This document shows positions 55,495 to 64,000 of a stretch of 64,000 bases of DNA, piece after piece. The stretch's first letter is position 1; every line of letters starts with the position of its first letter. A program made the position numbers and the translations under genes. Source of the stretch: Pegoplata infirma (lineage: Eukaryota; Arthropoda; Insecta; Diptera; Anthomyiidae); the NCBI GenBank assembly GCA_963921195.1, contig OY992537.1:94756736-94820735 (forward strand), in the 5' to 3' direction. The notes under the pieces are model-generated. The model saw only the letters and a list, made by a program, of their open reading frames with translations. It was not told where the DNA came from and did no database searches.

Positions 55495-55745
55495 TTTTTC
55501 AATAAGCAAATGTTTCAGAATCTGAGATACTTTTTCTATAGGAAAAATGTTTTAGAACCTTTGAAATGGATGTGTGTCAGATTCTGAGACATATTTTCTG
55601 AAGAAAAAAAGCCTCAGAATCTGAGACACTTTTCTGTAGAAAAACTATCTGAAATTTTTATATCAGAAAAATGTGTCTGAAACTTATACATTTATTCTAT
55701 AGACAAAAAGCCTTAGAATCTGAGACATTATTTCTATGAAAAACA
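55495..55745. repeat. short array of the 35-bp CAGAATCTGAGAC minisatellite
   Basis: Five to six diverged units of CAGAATCTGAGACA and TTTTTCTATAGAAAAA, the same family as 9190-10060. It passes directly into the 47-bp array. Confidence 0.75.
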
Positions 55746-58660
55746 TTCTGTTATCGATAACTATAAAATTTTCTATAGAAAATTTTCGATAACTACAGAA
55801 TTTTCTACAGAAAAATTTCTGTTATTGAAAACTAGAGCATTTTCTATATAAAAATTTCTCTTACCGATATATCGATAACTAAAGAATTTCCTAGAGAAAT
55901 ATTGATAACAATAGATCTGAATACAGAAAAATTTCGGTTATCGATATATCGATAATTATAGATTTTCTATAAAAAAATTCTGTTTTCGATTTATCGCTAA
56001 TTATAAAATTTTCTATACAAAATTTTCTGTTATCGATATATCTTTAACTATAGAATTTATATATCGATAACTATAGAATTTTCTGTTGAAAATATAATTA
56101 AAAATGTTCTGTAGAAAATTTTGTGTTATCGATATACCGATAACTATAGAATTTTCTATAAACAATTTTCTGTTTTCAATTTAATGATATATGGATAACT
56201 ATAGAATTTTCTGAAGAAAACTTTCTGTTATCGATATATCGATAACTAGAATTTTCTATAGAAACTTTTCTGTTATCGATATATCTTTAACTTGGGAATT
56301 TTAAATCGAACATTTTCTGTTATTGATACATCGATAACTATAGAAATTTTTATAGAAAATTTTCTGTTATCGATATATCTATAACTTGGGAATTTTATAT
56401 CGAACATTTTCTGTTATTGATACATCGATAACTATAGAATTTTTTATAGAAAATTTTCTGTTATCGTTATATCGATAAAAAAAATATAAAATTTTCTCTA
56501 GAAAATTTTCTCTTATCGATATATCGATAACCACAGAATTTTCTACAAAAAAAAATTTCTGTTATCGATATATCGATAACTATAGAATTTTTTATAGACA
56601 ATTTTCTGTTATCGATATATCAACAACTATATAATTTTCTATAGAAAATTTTCTGTAGAATTTATAGAACATTTTCTGTTATCGATAACTGTAGAATTTT
56701 CTATAGAAAATTTTCTGTCATCGATAACTATGGAAAATTTTCAGTTATCGATTTATCGATACTTATTGAAAAATTTCTGTCATCGATATATCGTTAACTA
56801 TGGAATTTTCTACAGAAAATTGTCTGATATCTGATATCGATAACTATAGAATTTTCTGTTATCGATAACTATGGAAAATTTTCAGTTATCGATTAATCGA
56901 TACTTATTGAAAAATTTCTGTCATCGATATATCCTTAACAATGGAATTTTCTACAGAAAATTATCTGTTATCGATATATTTAAAAAAATTTCTGTAGAAA
57001 ATTATCGATGACTAAAAATTTTTCTATATAAAATATAAAAATTTTTATAGACAATTTTCTGTTATCGATATATCGGCAGCTAAAGAAAACTTTATAGTAT
57101 CGATACATCGATAACTATAGAATTTTCAATAACAAATTTTCTGTTATCGATATATCGGCAGCTATAAAAAATTTTCTGTTATCGATATATAGATAACTAT
57201 AGAATTTTCTATTCTATAGAAAATTTTCTGTTATCGATTTATCAATAAATATAGAATTTTTTTTATCGATATATCGGCAGCTATAGAAAATTTTCTGTTA
57301 TCGATAACTATAAAATTTTCTATAGAAAATTTTCTGTTATCGATTTACCAATAACTATAGAATTTTCTATAGAATTTTTTTTATCGATACATCGGCAGCT
57401 ATAGAAAATTTTCTGTTATCGATATATCGATAACTATAGAATTTTCTGTAGAAAATTTTCTGTTATCGATTTATCAATAACTATAGAATTTTCTATAGAT
57501 TTTTTTATCGATATATCGATAACTATAGAATTTTCTATAGAAAAAATTAGTTAAATATCGATAAATATAGAATTTTTGTTTCTGTTATCAATATATTGAT
57601 AGCTATAGAATTTGGTACAGAAAGTTTTCTGTTATCAATTTATCGATAACTACAGAATTTTCTTTAGAAAATTTTCTGTTATCGATGTATCGATAACTGC
57701 AGAATTTTCTATAGGAAAGTTTCTGCTATCGATATATTGATAACTATAGAATTTTGCATAGAAAATTTATCGTTATCGATATATCTGTAACGATATAATT
57801 TTTATAAACAATTTTCTGTTATCGATTTATCGCTAACTGTAGAATTTCTATAGAAAATTTACTATTATCGATATATCGAGAACTATATAATTTTCTATAG
57901 AAAATTTAATGTTATCGATATATTGATAACTATGGAATTTTCTATCGAAAATTTTCTGTTATCGATAATTATAGAATTTTCTATAGAACGTTTTCTGTCA
58001 TCAATATATTGATAACTATAGCGTTTTCTATAGAACATTTTCTGTTATCGATAACTATAGAATGTTTTATAGAAAATTTTCTGTTATCGATAACTGTAAA
58101 ATTTTCTATAAAAAATTTTGTGTTATCATTATATCGATAACTATTAAATTTCTATTGTCTATATATTGATAGCTATTCTGCTACTGATATATCGATAACT
58201 ATACAATTTTCTATAGAAATTTTTCTGTTATCGATATATCGATAACTTTATTTTTTTTATAGAAGATTTTCTGTTATTTTCGATAGCTAAATTATTTTCT
58301 TTAAAAAATGTTATGTTATCGATATATCGACAGCTATAGAATTTTTTATAGAAATTTTTCTGTTATCGATATGTCGATAACAGACATAAATATCGATAAC
58401 TGTAGAATTTTCTATAGAAAATTTTATTTTATATATCGATAACTATAGAATTTTCTATAGAACATTTTCTGTTATCGATAACTATAAAATTTTCTATAAA
58501 TATTTTCTGTTATCGATATATTGATAACTATAGAATTTTCTATAAAAAATTTTATGTTATAGAATTTTCTATAGAAAATTTTAAGTCATCGATAGCAGTT
58601 TCTATATAGAAAATTTTCTATTATCAATAGAATTTTCTATAGTAAATCTTTTGTTATCAA
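55746..58660. repeat. 47-bp minisatellite with paired TATCGATA boxes
   Basis: About 60 units over 2.9 kb. The consensus begins TTATCGATATATCGATAACT and continues ATAGAATTTTCTATAGAAAA then TTTTCTG. TATCGATATATCGATA and AGAATTTTCTATAGAAAATT are both palindromic. Many units are shortened to the first or second half. The array is cut cleanly at its right end by the BEL/Pao LTR. Confidence 0.92.
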
Positions 58661-58662
58661 TA

Positions 58663-59001
58663 TGTTACCGCCGCCACTGTATATTTTTCTTATTTTTATT
58701 TTCTCTTATATTCTGTTTTATATTCACATACACATGTACATAAATATCCAAACTTATTTACTGTTTAAATTTGTATTTACTTTTGTCCTATTGGTTTTTA
58801 TTGCTGGATAACGGTAGTGTAAATTCTTTGTAAATCATTTAAAAGGAAAAAATATCAAACAATTCTTTAGTTCATATTTTAGAAGCAAAGAAACAAATTG
58901 TTTTAAAGTGTCCCGAATAAACGGAATATTCAAGGAATAAAATAAATTGAATTGAATATTAAAACTATTAAAAATTTGTTTTTATTTAAATGAACTCAAC
59001 A
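58663..59001 (+). repeat. probable 5' LTR of the BEL/Pao element (end uncertain)
   Basis: The minisatellite stops at ...TTATCAATA and TGTTACCGCCGCCACTG begins at 58663, matching the TG start expected of an LTR. TATATTTTT at 58679 could serve as a TATA region, and AATAAA at 58916 as a polyadenylation signal. A CA at 59000-59001 is one possible LTR end. No convincing primer binding site follows it, and TGG-starting candidates occur at 59068 and 59131, so the right boundary is open. The 3' LTR lies outside the window. Confidence 0.55.
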
Positions 59002-59153
59002 TTTCTTTAAAACAATTTATCGTGATTGATATACAAACAATTATAAAAATAACAAAAAACTAAATCGTGGTGGTTTAATAAAAAGCGAGTGTTTTTAGAT
59101 AATTTAAAAAATAAAATAAAAAAAATATAGTGGTTCAAATTAATGACAAAATA

Positions 59154-62100
59154 ATGTCGGAAACCGACTATAATTGTAATAAATGTAAATCTAAAGACAC
59201 CGAACGTATGGTGCAATGTGATACGTGTGATAAGTGGTTCCATTTTGAGTGCGTAGGCGTAAACAGTGACGTTGCCAATATAAGCTGGAGTTGTTCATGT
59301 GGTATTGAACAACCTGTTACCCTACAGAATAGCCGCAGCTCAGCAGAAAATATAATGCCGGTAAATACAACAGGCGATTTTTCCGTTGGTGCCCAAGGAT
59401 CCTCATCACCTAAAAACGAGATTCCTGGCCCAATCAATTCAAATGGGGCAGGCCCATCGTCCGCTAATATACAACCACCAACAAGTCAAACCAATGGCGG
59501 CCACGACAAAGGTGCATATCCAAAAGCACGCCAAGATGAAGGTAATCGTGGCTCCATTAATACGACGCCAACAACAACAACAAAACAAAATGGTGTAAAT
59601 ATGCAACTTCATTTTGAAAACACTAGTGGTCCAAATACAACAGCGTGTAATATGCCATCTCAAATACAGCTACAATTGCAAATGCTGGAAGAAGAAAAAG
59701 ATCTTCAAAGAAAGTATTTAGAAATGAAATATAAAATACTTTTACGAGGCGATGAAAGTCAAGCTACGGGTTCTTTTCTGAGCAGTTTTTCGTCCACCCA
59801 GCCAACATCTACACAAATTGCCGCTAGACAGGTAATACCTAAGGAATTACCAAATTTCGATGGAAACCCAGAGGACTGGCCGCTGTTCATCAGCAACTAT
59901 AAAAATAGCACCGATATAGCCGGCTACAGTGATGCCGAAAATTTAATGCGTTTACAATCGTGTCTCCGTGGGCGTGCCAAAGAGCTTGTGAAAAGTAAGC
60001 TGCTAATTCCATCAATGGTAGGTGAAATAATTGAAACACTTGAAATGTGTTTTGGCCGACCAGAACATATACTCGACACCATGATAGAGAAGGCAACAAA
60101 AATGCCTCCCTTGAAAGATAAGCTTGAAGGTATTATCGAATATGCGCTTACTATACGAAATATTTGTTCAACAATGGAGGCGTGTAATATGGTGGCTTAT
60201 TTGAATAATCCGATGCTGGTTAAAACTTTATTGGACAAATTACCAAGTAACCATAAACTCAATTGGGCTATGTATAAAAAAAATGAAAAGGTCCCTGTGG
60301 TAAAAGAATTTAGTGATTGGATTTATTCCATAGCTGCCGCCGTTAGCCAAGTTGTGTCTCCTGTTGCCATTAAAAAGGGCGCATCGGTAAATATTCATCA
60401 ACAAAAGCATACATACAAACCAGTTTGTTTTTCATGCAAAAGTGAGGCCCATAAAATCCAAAATTGTGGTGAGTTTCAATCATTAACTTTAGATGAAAAA
60501 TGGAATTTAGTGAAAGATAACAACTTGTGCCGTAAGTGCTTAAATTTTCACCGGCGCAAATGTTTTTCAAATAAATCATGTGATATTAGTGGATGCACGG
60601 CGAAACATCACCCCCTATTACATAAATACGTACTCCCAACGCCAGCGACAGAACGCAGCGGAAATGTGAATGTACATAGTGAAATTGAAGAAGGAAAACA
60701 GTGTTTTAGAATCGTGCCAATTTGTGTCTACTATAAGGGTGGCTCTGTGAACACGTATGCATTTTTGGATGAAGGCTCGACGATGACGTTAATGGAAAAA
60801 CAATTTTTCGATACTTTGGGCGTTGAAGGTAAAAATGAGCCGCTTGAAATGTGTTGGACCGGGGGTACTACCCGATCAGATGATAAATCCGTCAAGTTAA
60901 CCGTAGAAGTATCCGGGCTCCAAAGTGACACACGATTTGCCCTTCATAATGTGCATACCGTTTATAACCTTGACCTGCCAACGCAATCGATGAACTTCGA
61001 GCAAATTTGTAAAAACAACCCATACCTTAAAGGGTTGCCCATCCAATCGTATAACAACGTTAAACCTATGATTTTAATCGGGCTTAATAACTGGAATGTG
61101 GCAGTGCCTTTAAAAATACGAGAAGGTAAACGAGATCAGCCGATCGCATCGAAAACACGTTTAGGGTGGACCTTGCAGGGTAGCGGCACCGGTACGGGTG
61201 TCTCATCTTCATTAAATATTCATTCGTGTGAGTGTGGAGATCGCTACAAAATGCTACATGAAGAGGTAAAAAGTTATTTTTCATTGGAAGTGGTTCAAGA
61301 GAAAAATATAATGTCGTCCGAAAACAAAAAAGCCCTAGAAATCCTAGAAAATGGCATAGAGATGAAAAATCAACAATATGAGGTAAATTTGCTTTGGAGA
61401 GATAATAATCTACAGTTGCCCGAAAGTTACAGCGTTGCGTGCCATCGTCTTAAGTGTCTTCAAAAGAAGTTTAAAAAGGATCCCCAACTACAGCAGACCA
61501 TGCAGGAGGAAATCGACAAACTTTTAAATAAAGGCTACGCTAGAAAGGTGTTGGACTCAGAAATGTTTATGTATCCAGGTCGTACATGGTATCTTCCAAT
61601 TTTTGTGGCTCATAATCCCAATAAGCCAGGAAAAGTTCGTCTAGTGTGGGACGCAGCAGCCAAATCCAAAGAAAAGTGCCTAAACGATTTTTTAATGAGT
61701 GGCCCCGATTTGCTTACATCCCTTTTCAACATTTTAATTGAATTTCGCGTGGGACAAATTGGGATTTGTGGTGACATTGCTGAAATGTTTCATCGAATTA
61801 ACGTGAAAGATGAAGATATGCATGCCCAACGATTTCTGTGGCTCAATAACGCTGATTTAAACCAACAACCAGGCGTATATGTTATGAAGGCCCTGACTTT
61901 TGGGACCAGCTGCGCTCCGTGTATTGCTCACTTTGTGCGAAATAAAAATGCACAAAAATTCCGCGATATGTATCCTCGTGCCGTAAAAGCAGTGGACTCG
62001 TATCACTATATGGATGACTTCATCGACAGTGTTGACTCCGAAGAAGAGGCCCTCGAATTAGCTACTCAAGTTAAAATGATTCATGCTGCCGGAGGTTTTT

Positions 62101-64000
62101 ATATGAGAAACTGGGCTACAAATTCGCAACTAGTCAGACAACACCTAAGTGAAGACGGATCTGCCGCTGGAAATTCATTTGGAGCCATCGAAAAAATTCT
62201 TGGTATGTATTGGGAATCCAATAATGACGTTTTTCAGTATAATTCTAGATTTTCGAGGCTAAAAAGAGACGTTTTTAAAGAAAATGTGGTCCCGACCAAG
62301 AGGGAATTACTTCAAGTCCTGATGTCTATCTTTGATCCACTTGGTCTAGTCTCCCATTGCAATATTGGCCTGAAAATCCTACTCCAAAACATATGGCGCT
62401 CCGGTATTAAGTGGGACGAAGAATTAACTGAAGATCTCATGCAAAAATGGTCGTCGTGGCTCTTAAATTTGTCAAAAATTTCATCTATAACCATTCCTAG
62501 ATGCTACTCCAAATTACTCCAAAATACATCCAGTGTCCAGCTGCATACGTTTGTCGACGCAGGCGAGAATGCCTACGCTGCCGTTTGCTATTTTCGTATT
62601 CAACATAAAAATAACGTTGACATCTGTATTGTAGCCGCAAAATCTAAAGTCGCACCTCTCAAACCAGTATCCATACCACGACTTGAGCTTCAAGCTGCTT
62701 TAATTGGTACACGTTTGGCAGGAAAAATTGAAGATGCAACACGTCTTAACTGTACTGAAAAATTTTTCTGGTCCGATTCGAAAACAGTTTTAAAATGGAT
62801 CGCGATGGACCCCAAAAACTTTAAGCCGTTCGTTATGTATAGAGTTGGTGAAATCCTTGAATCAACCAACGTAACACAATGGAATTGGGTTCCTTCCAAA
62901 TTAAACCCAGCTGATTTTGCAACGAAGGTGTGTGCAGCCGATAATGAAATGTGGTTCAGAGGTCCTCAATTTTTAAAAGAAGATGAAAGTACTTGGCCAA
63001 AATGTTCAGATTTGGGAATCGTCAACACTGAAGAGGTACGTAATCACCTTTTACATATTAGCAAAGCTGATAGTTTTACCATGAATATCGAATACTTCTC
63101 ATGCTGGAGGCGACTCTACCGAGCGTTGTCGAAATTTCTCGAATACGTAGAAAAATTGAAATCAGTGGCCTTTAGCAACGAAATCAAAAATGATTTGCAG
63201 TTTGAGTGTATCCTGAAAGCTAAAAATATTTTGTTTAAATATGCTCAACGGAGCGATTTTTCTGAAGAAATAAGGTGCCTCAAAAATAAAGAGCAAATCG
63301 CTGGAAACAGCAGTCTAAAGCAGCTAAATATTTTTCTTGACGATAACGGTGTCCTGCGTTCTAATGGAAGAGCTGAAAATCTAAGTTGCAATTATGCAAT
63401 AATTTTACCAAAAAATCATTACATTACCTTTCTTGTGGTCCGTTACTATCACGAAAATTTCCACCATTGTATGCACGAAGCAGTCATATGCAAAATTAAA
63501 TGCATTTTTTATATACCTAAATTGAGAGTTCTTTACAAAACAGTTCGTAGTAAATGCCAACGGTGTAAAAACGAGTCCGCAGTTCCACGAGTACCACAAA
63601 TGGCATCTTTACCACCAGCAAGACTTTCCAGCTTCGAGCGTCCATTTACCTATGTCGGAATCGACTTTTTTGGTCCCTTATATGCAACTGTTGGAAGGCG
63701 CAAAGAAAAAAGATGGGGTGTCCTCTTCACCTGCTTGACAGTTCGTGCAGTTCATATTGAGGTGGCTCACAGCCTGGATACTAGCTCGTGCATCATGTGT
63801 ATACAAAACTTCGTCAGTCGCCGTGGCTCTCCGAAAGAAATATATACTGACAACGGGACGAACTTCAAAGCTGTGGAAAAAATTCTCCGTGAAGAAAAAC
63901 AAAACCTTGATTTACGCAGCGTGTTTTCTAAGCATGACGGAATAAAATGGCGATTTAACCCTCCAGCGGCCCCACATATGGGTGGCGCATGGGAACGTCT
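59154..64000 (+). CDS. BEL/Pao gag-pol polyprotein with N-terminal PHD-like finger (partial)
   Basis: The first ATG after an in-frame stop at 59112 opens 1,615 codons with no stop. Residues 8-49 form a PHD-type C4HC3 pattern (C8, C11, C22, C25, H30, C33, C47, C49; core MVQCDTCDKWFHFEC). The last pair is spaced CxC, not the usual Cx2C. Residues about 100-200 are Asn/Pro/Thr-rich with a short coiled-coil-like LQLQMLEEEKDLQRKYLEMK at about 175-195. A DUF1759-type gag starts near 229 (FDGNPEDWPLF, 235-245). Knuckles are C425-C428-H433-C438 and C459-C462-H466-C470, then C476-C481-H485-H486. The A17-type aspartic protease has LDEGS (D539). Reverse transcriptase has RLVWDA (829), the first catalytic D874 (GDIAEMF) and YMDD (952-955). 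RNase H has D1135, E1178 and D1208. Integrase has an H/C finger (H1433, H1437, C1468, C1471) and core D1504 (GIDFFG), D1566 (YTDNGT) and E1614 (GGAWE). Only the integrase C-terminus and beyond are missing. All catalytic residues seen are intact. Confidence 0.95.
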   Translation, partial: MSETDYNCNKCKSKDTERMVQCDTCDKWFHFECVGVNSDVANISWSCSCGIEQPVTLQNSRSSAENIMPVNTTGDFSVGAQGSSSPKNEIPGPINSNGAGPSSANIQPPTSQTNGGHDKGAYPKARQDEGNRGSINTTPTTTTKQNGVNMQLHFENTSGPNTTACNMPSQIQLQLQMLEEEKDLQRKYLEMKYKILLRGDESQATGSFLSSFSSTQPTSTQIAARQVIPKELPNFDGNPEDWPLFISNYKNSTDIAGYSDAENLMRLQSCLRGRAKELVKSKLLIPSMVGEIIETLEMCFGRPEHILDTMIEKATKMPPLKDKLEGIIEYALTIRNICSTMEACNMVAYLNNPMLVKTLLDKLPSNHKLNWAMYKKNEKVPVVKEFSDWIYSIAAAVSQVVSPVAIKKGASVNIHQQKHTYKPVCFSCKSEAHKIQNCGEFQSLTLDEKWNLVKDNNLCRKCLNFHRRKCFSNKSCDISGCTAKHHPLLHKYVLPTPATERSGNVNVHSEIEEGKQCFRIVPICVYYKGGSVNTYAFLDEGSTMTLMEKQFFDTLGVEGKNEPLEMCWTGGTTRSDDKSVKLTVEVSGLQSDTRFALHNVHTVYNLDLPTQSMNFEQICKNNPYLKGLPIQSYNNVKPMILIGLNNWNVAVPLKIREGKRDQPIASKTRLGWTLQGSGTGTGVSSSLNIHSCECGDRYKMLHEEVKSYFSLEVVQEKNIMSSENKKALEILENGIEMKNQQYEVNLLWRDNNLQLPESYSVACHRLKCLQKKFKKDPQLQQTMQEEIDKLLNKGYARKVLDSEMFMYPGRTWYLPIFVAHNPNKPGKVRLVWDAAAKSKEKCLNDFLMSGPDLLTSLFNILIEFRVGQIGICGDIAEMFHRINVKDEDMHAQRFLWLNNADLNQQPGVYVMKALTFGTSCAPCIAHFVRNKNAQKFRDMYPRAVKAVDSYHYMDDFIDSVDSEEEALELATQVKMIHAAGGFYMRNWATNSQLVRQHLSEDGSAAGNSFGAIEKILGMYWESNNDVFQYNSRFSRLKRDVFKENVVPTKRELLQVLMSIFDPLGLVSHCNIGLKILLQNIWRSGIKWDEELTEDLMQKWSSWLLNLSKISSITIPRCYSKLLQNTSSVQLHTFVDAGENAYAAVCYFRIQHKNNVDICIVAAKSKVAPLKPVSIPRLELQAALIGTRLAGKIEDATRLNCTEKFFWSDSKTVLKWIAMDPKNFKPFVMYRVGEILESTNVTQWNWVPSKLNPADFATKVCAADNEMWFRGPQFLKEDESTWPKCSDLGIVNTEEVRNHLLHISKADSFTMNIEYFSCWRRLYRALSKFLEYVEKLKSVAFSNEIKNDLQFECILKAKNILFKYAQRSDFSEEIRCLKNKEQIAGNSSLKQLNIFLDDNGVLRSNGRAENLSCNYAIILPKNHYITFLVVRYYHENFHHCMHEAVICKIKCIFYIPKLRVLYKTVRSKCQRCKNESAVPRVPQMASLPPARLSSFERPFTYVGIDFFGPLYATVGRRKEKRWGVLFTCLTVRAVHIEVAHSLDTSSCIMCIQNFVSRRGSPKEIYTDNGTNFKAVEKILREEKQNLDLRSVFSKHDGIKWRFNPPAAPHMGGAWER

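Larger units (their letters stand above)
58663..64000 (+). mobile_element. BEL/Pao LTR retrotransposon, 3' end beyond window
   Basis: Comprises the probable 5' LTR, a short leader and one uninterrupted gag-pol frame to the window edge. Base composition is clearly less A/T-rich than the surroundings. Insertion is into the TATCGATA minisatellite. Lack of any stop or frameshift over 4.8 kb implies a young, possibly active copy. Confirmation needs the 3' LTR and its identity to the 5' LTR. Confidence 0.9.

Noticed and set aside
8919..58680. CAGTGGCGG at 8.9 kb and CCGCCACTG at 58.67 kb as ends of one giant element
   Set aside because: Only 9 bp match, there is no flanking duplication, and the right-hand motif lies inside the BEL/Pao LTR start.
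59007..59663. Minus-strand open frames over the start of the BEL/Pao element
   Set aside because: They are antisense to the 1,615-codon gag-pol frame and show no domain.

Overview
The window looks like heterochromatin-like intergenic DNA from a higher fly (Diptera: Schizophora, perhaps a calyptrate such as a blow fly or flesh fly). That is an inference. It rests on very high A+T, many copies of a mini-me/DINE-1-type interspersed element (heads starting ATACCCTCCA, a (GTCY)n run, a TTCGGC/GCCGAA hairpin tail), an insect BEL/Pao retrotransposon, a mariner relic and RT-RNase H type non-LTR retrotransposon debris. I see no host protein-coding gene, no functional tRNA or rRNA gene, and no CRISPR array or other bacterial-type feature.

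Layout. 1-12.2 kb: interspersed elements, an A/T-rich terminal-inverted-repeat (TIR) family with CACTCAAAA ends, a hAT MITE with a perfect 8-bp target duplication, and two minisatellites. 12.6-31.6 kb: a graveyard of at least nine non-LTR retrotransposon fragments on both strands. It is interrupted or flanked by a PIF/Harbinger-type palindrome (17.1 kb), a Transib-like element with CACAGTG ends (18.8 kb), a foldback sitting inside a LINE copy (22.0 kb), a deleted mariner (26.2 kb) and a second foldback of the same terminal class (27.1 kb). 31.6-45.4 kb: a diverged segmental duplication, one copy of which is split by an 11.4-kb hAT-ended composite (33761-45126). The composite is itself filled with nested elements, including a SINE inside a hAT MITE. 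45.4-55.0 kb: a Tc1/mariner-type long-TIR element, more mini-me-like copies, small hairpins and a 19-bp minisatellite. 55.5-58.7 kb: two more palindromic minisatellites, the larger carrying pairs of TATCGATA. 58.7-64 kb: a BEL/Pao element running off the right edge.

The only convincing long protein-coding region is the BEL/Pao gag-pol, open for 1,615 codons from 59154 to the window end. It has an N-terminal PHD-like finger, a DUF1759-type gag, zinc knuckles, an A17-type protease, reverse transcriptase (YMDD), RNase H and integrase (D, D and E all present). Everything else that encodes protein is a decayed fragment.

The main biological content is insertion history. Several insertions can be proven inside the window because an unoccupied sibling copy is also present: the foldback in a LINE, the SINE in a hAT MITE, a Harbinger MITE in a CCCAGC-ended element, and a MITE in a mini-me copy. 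Coordinates of degenerate elements are by eye. Where both TIR and target duplication are quoted, the ends should be good to the base.
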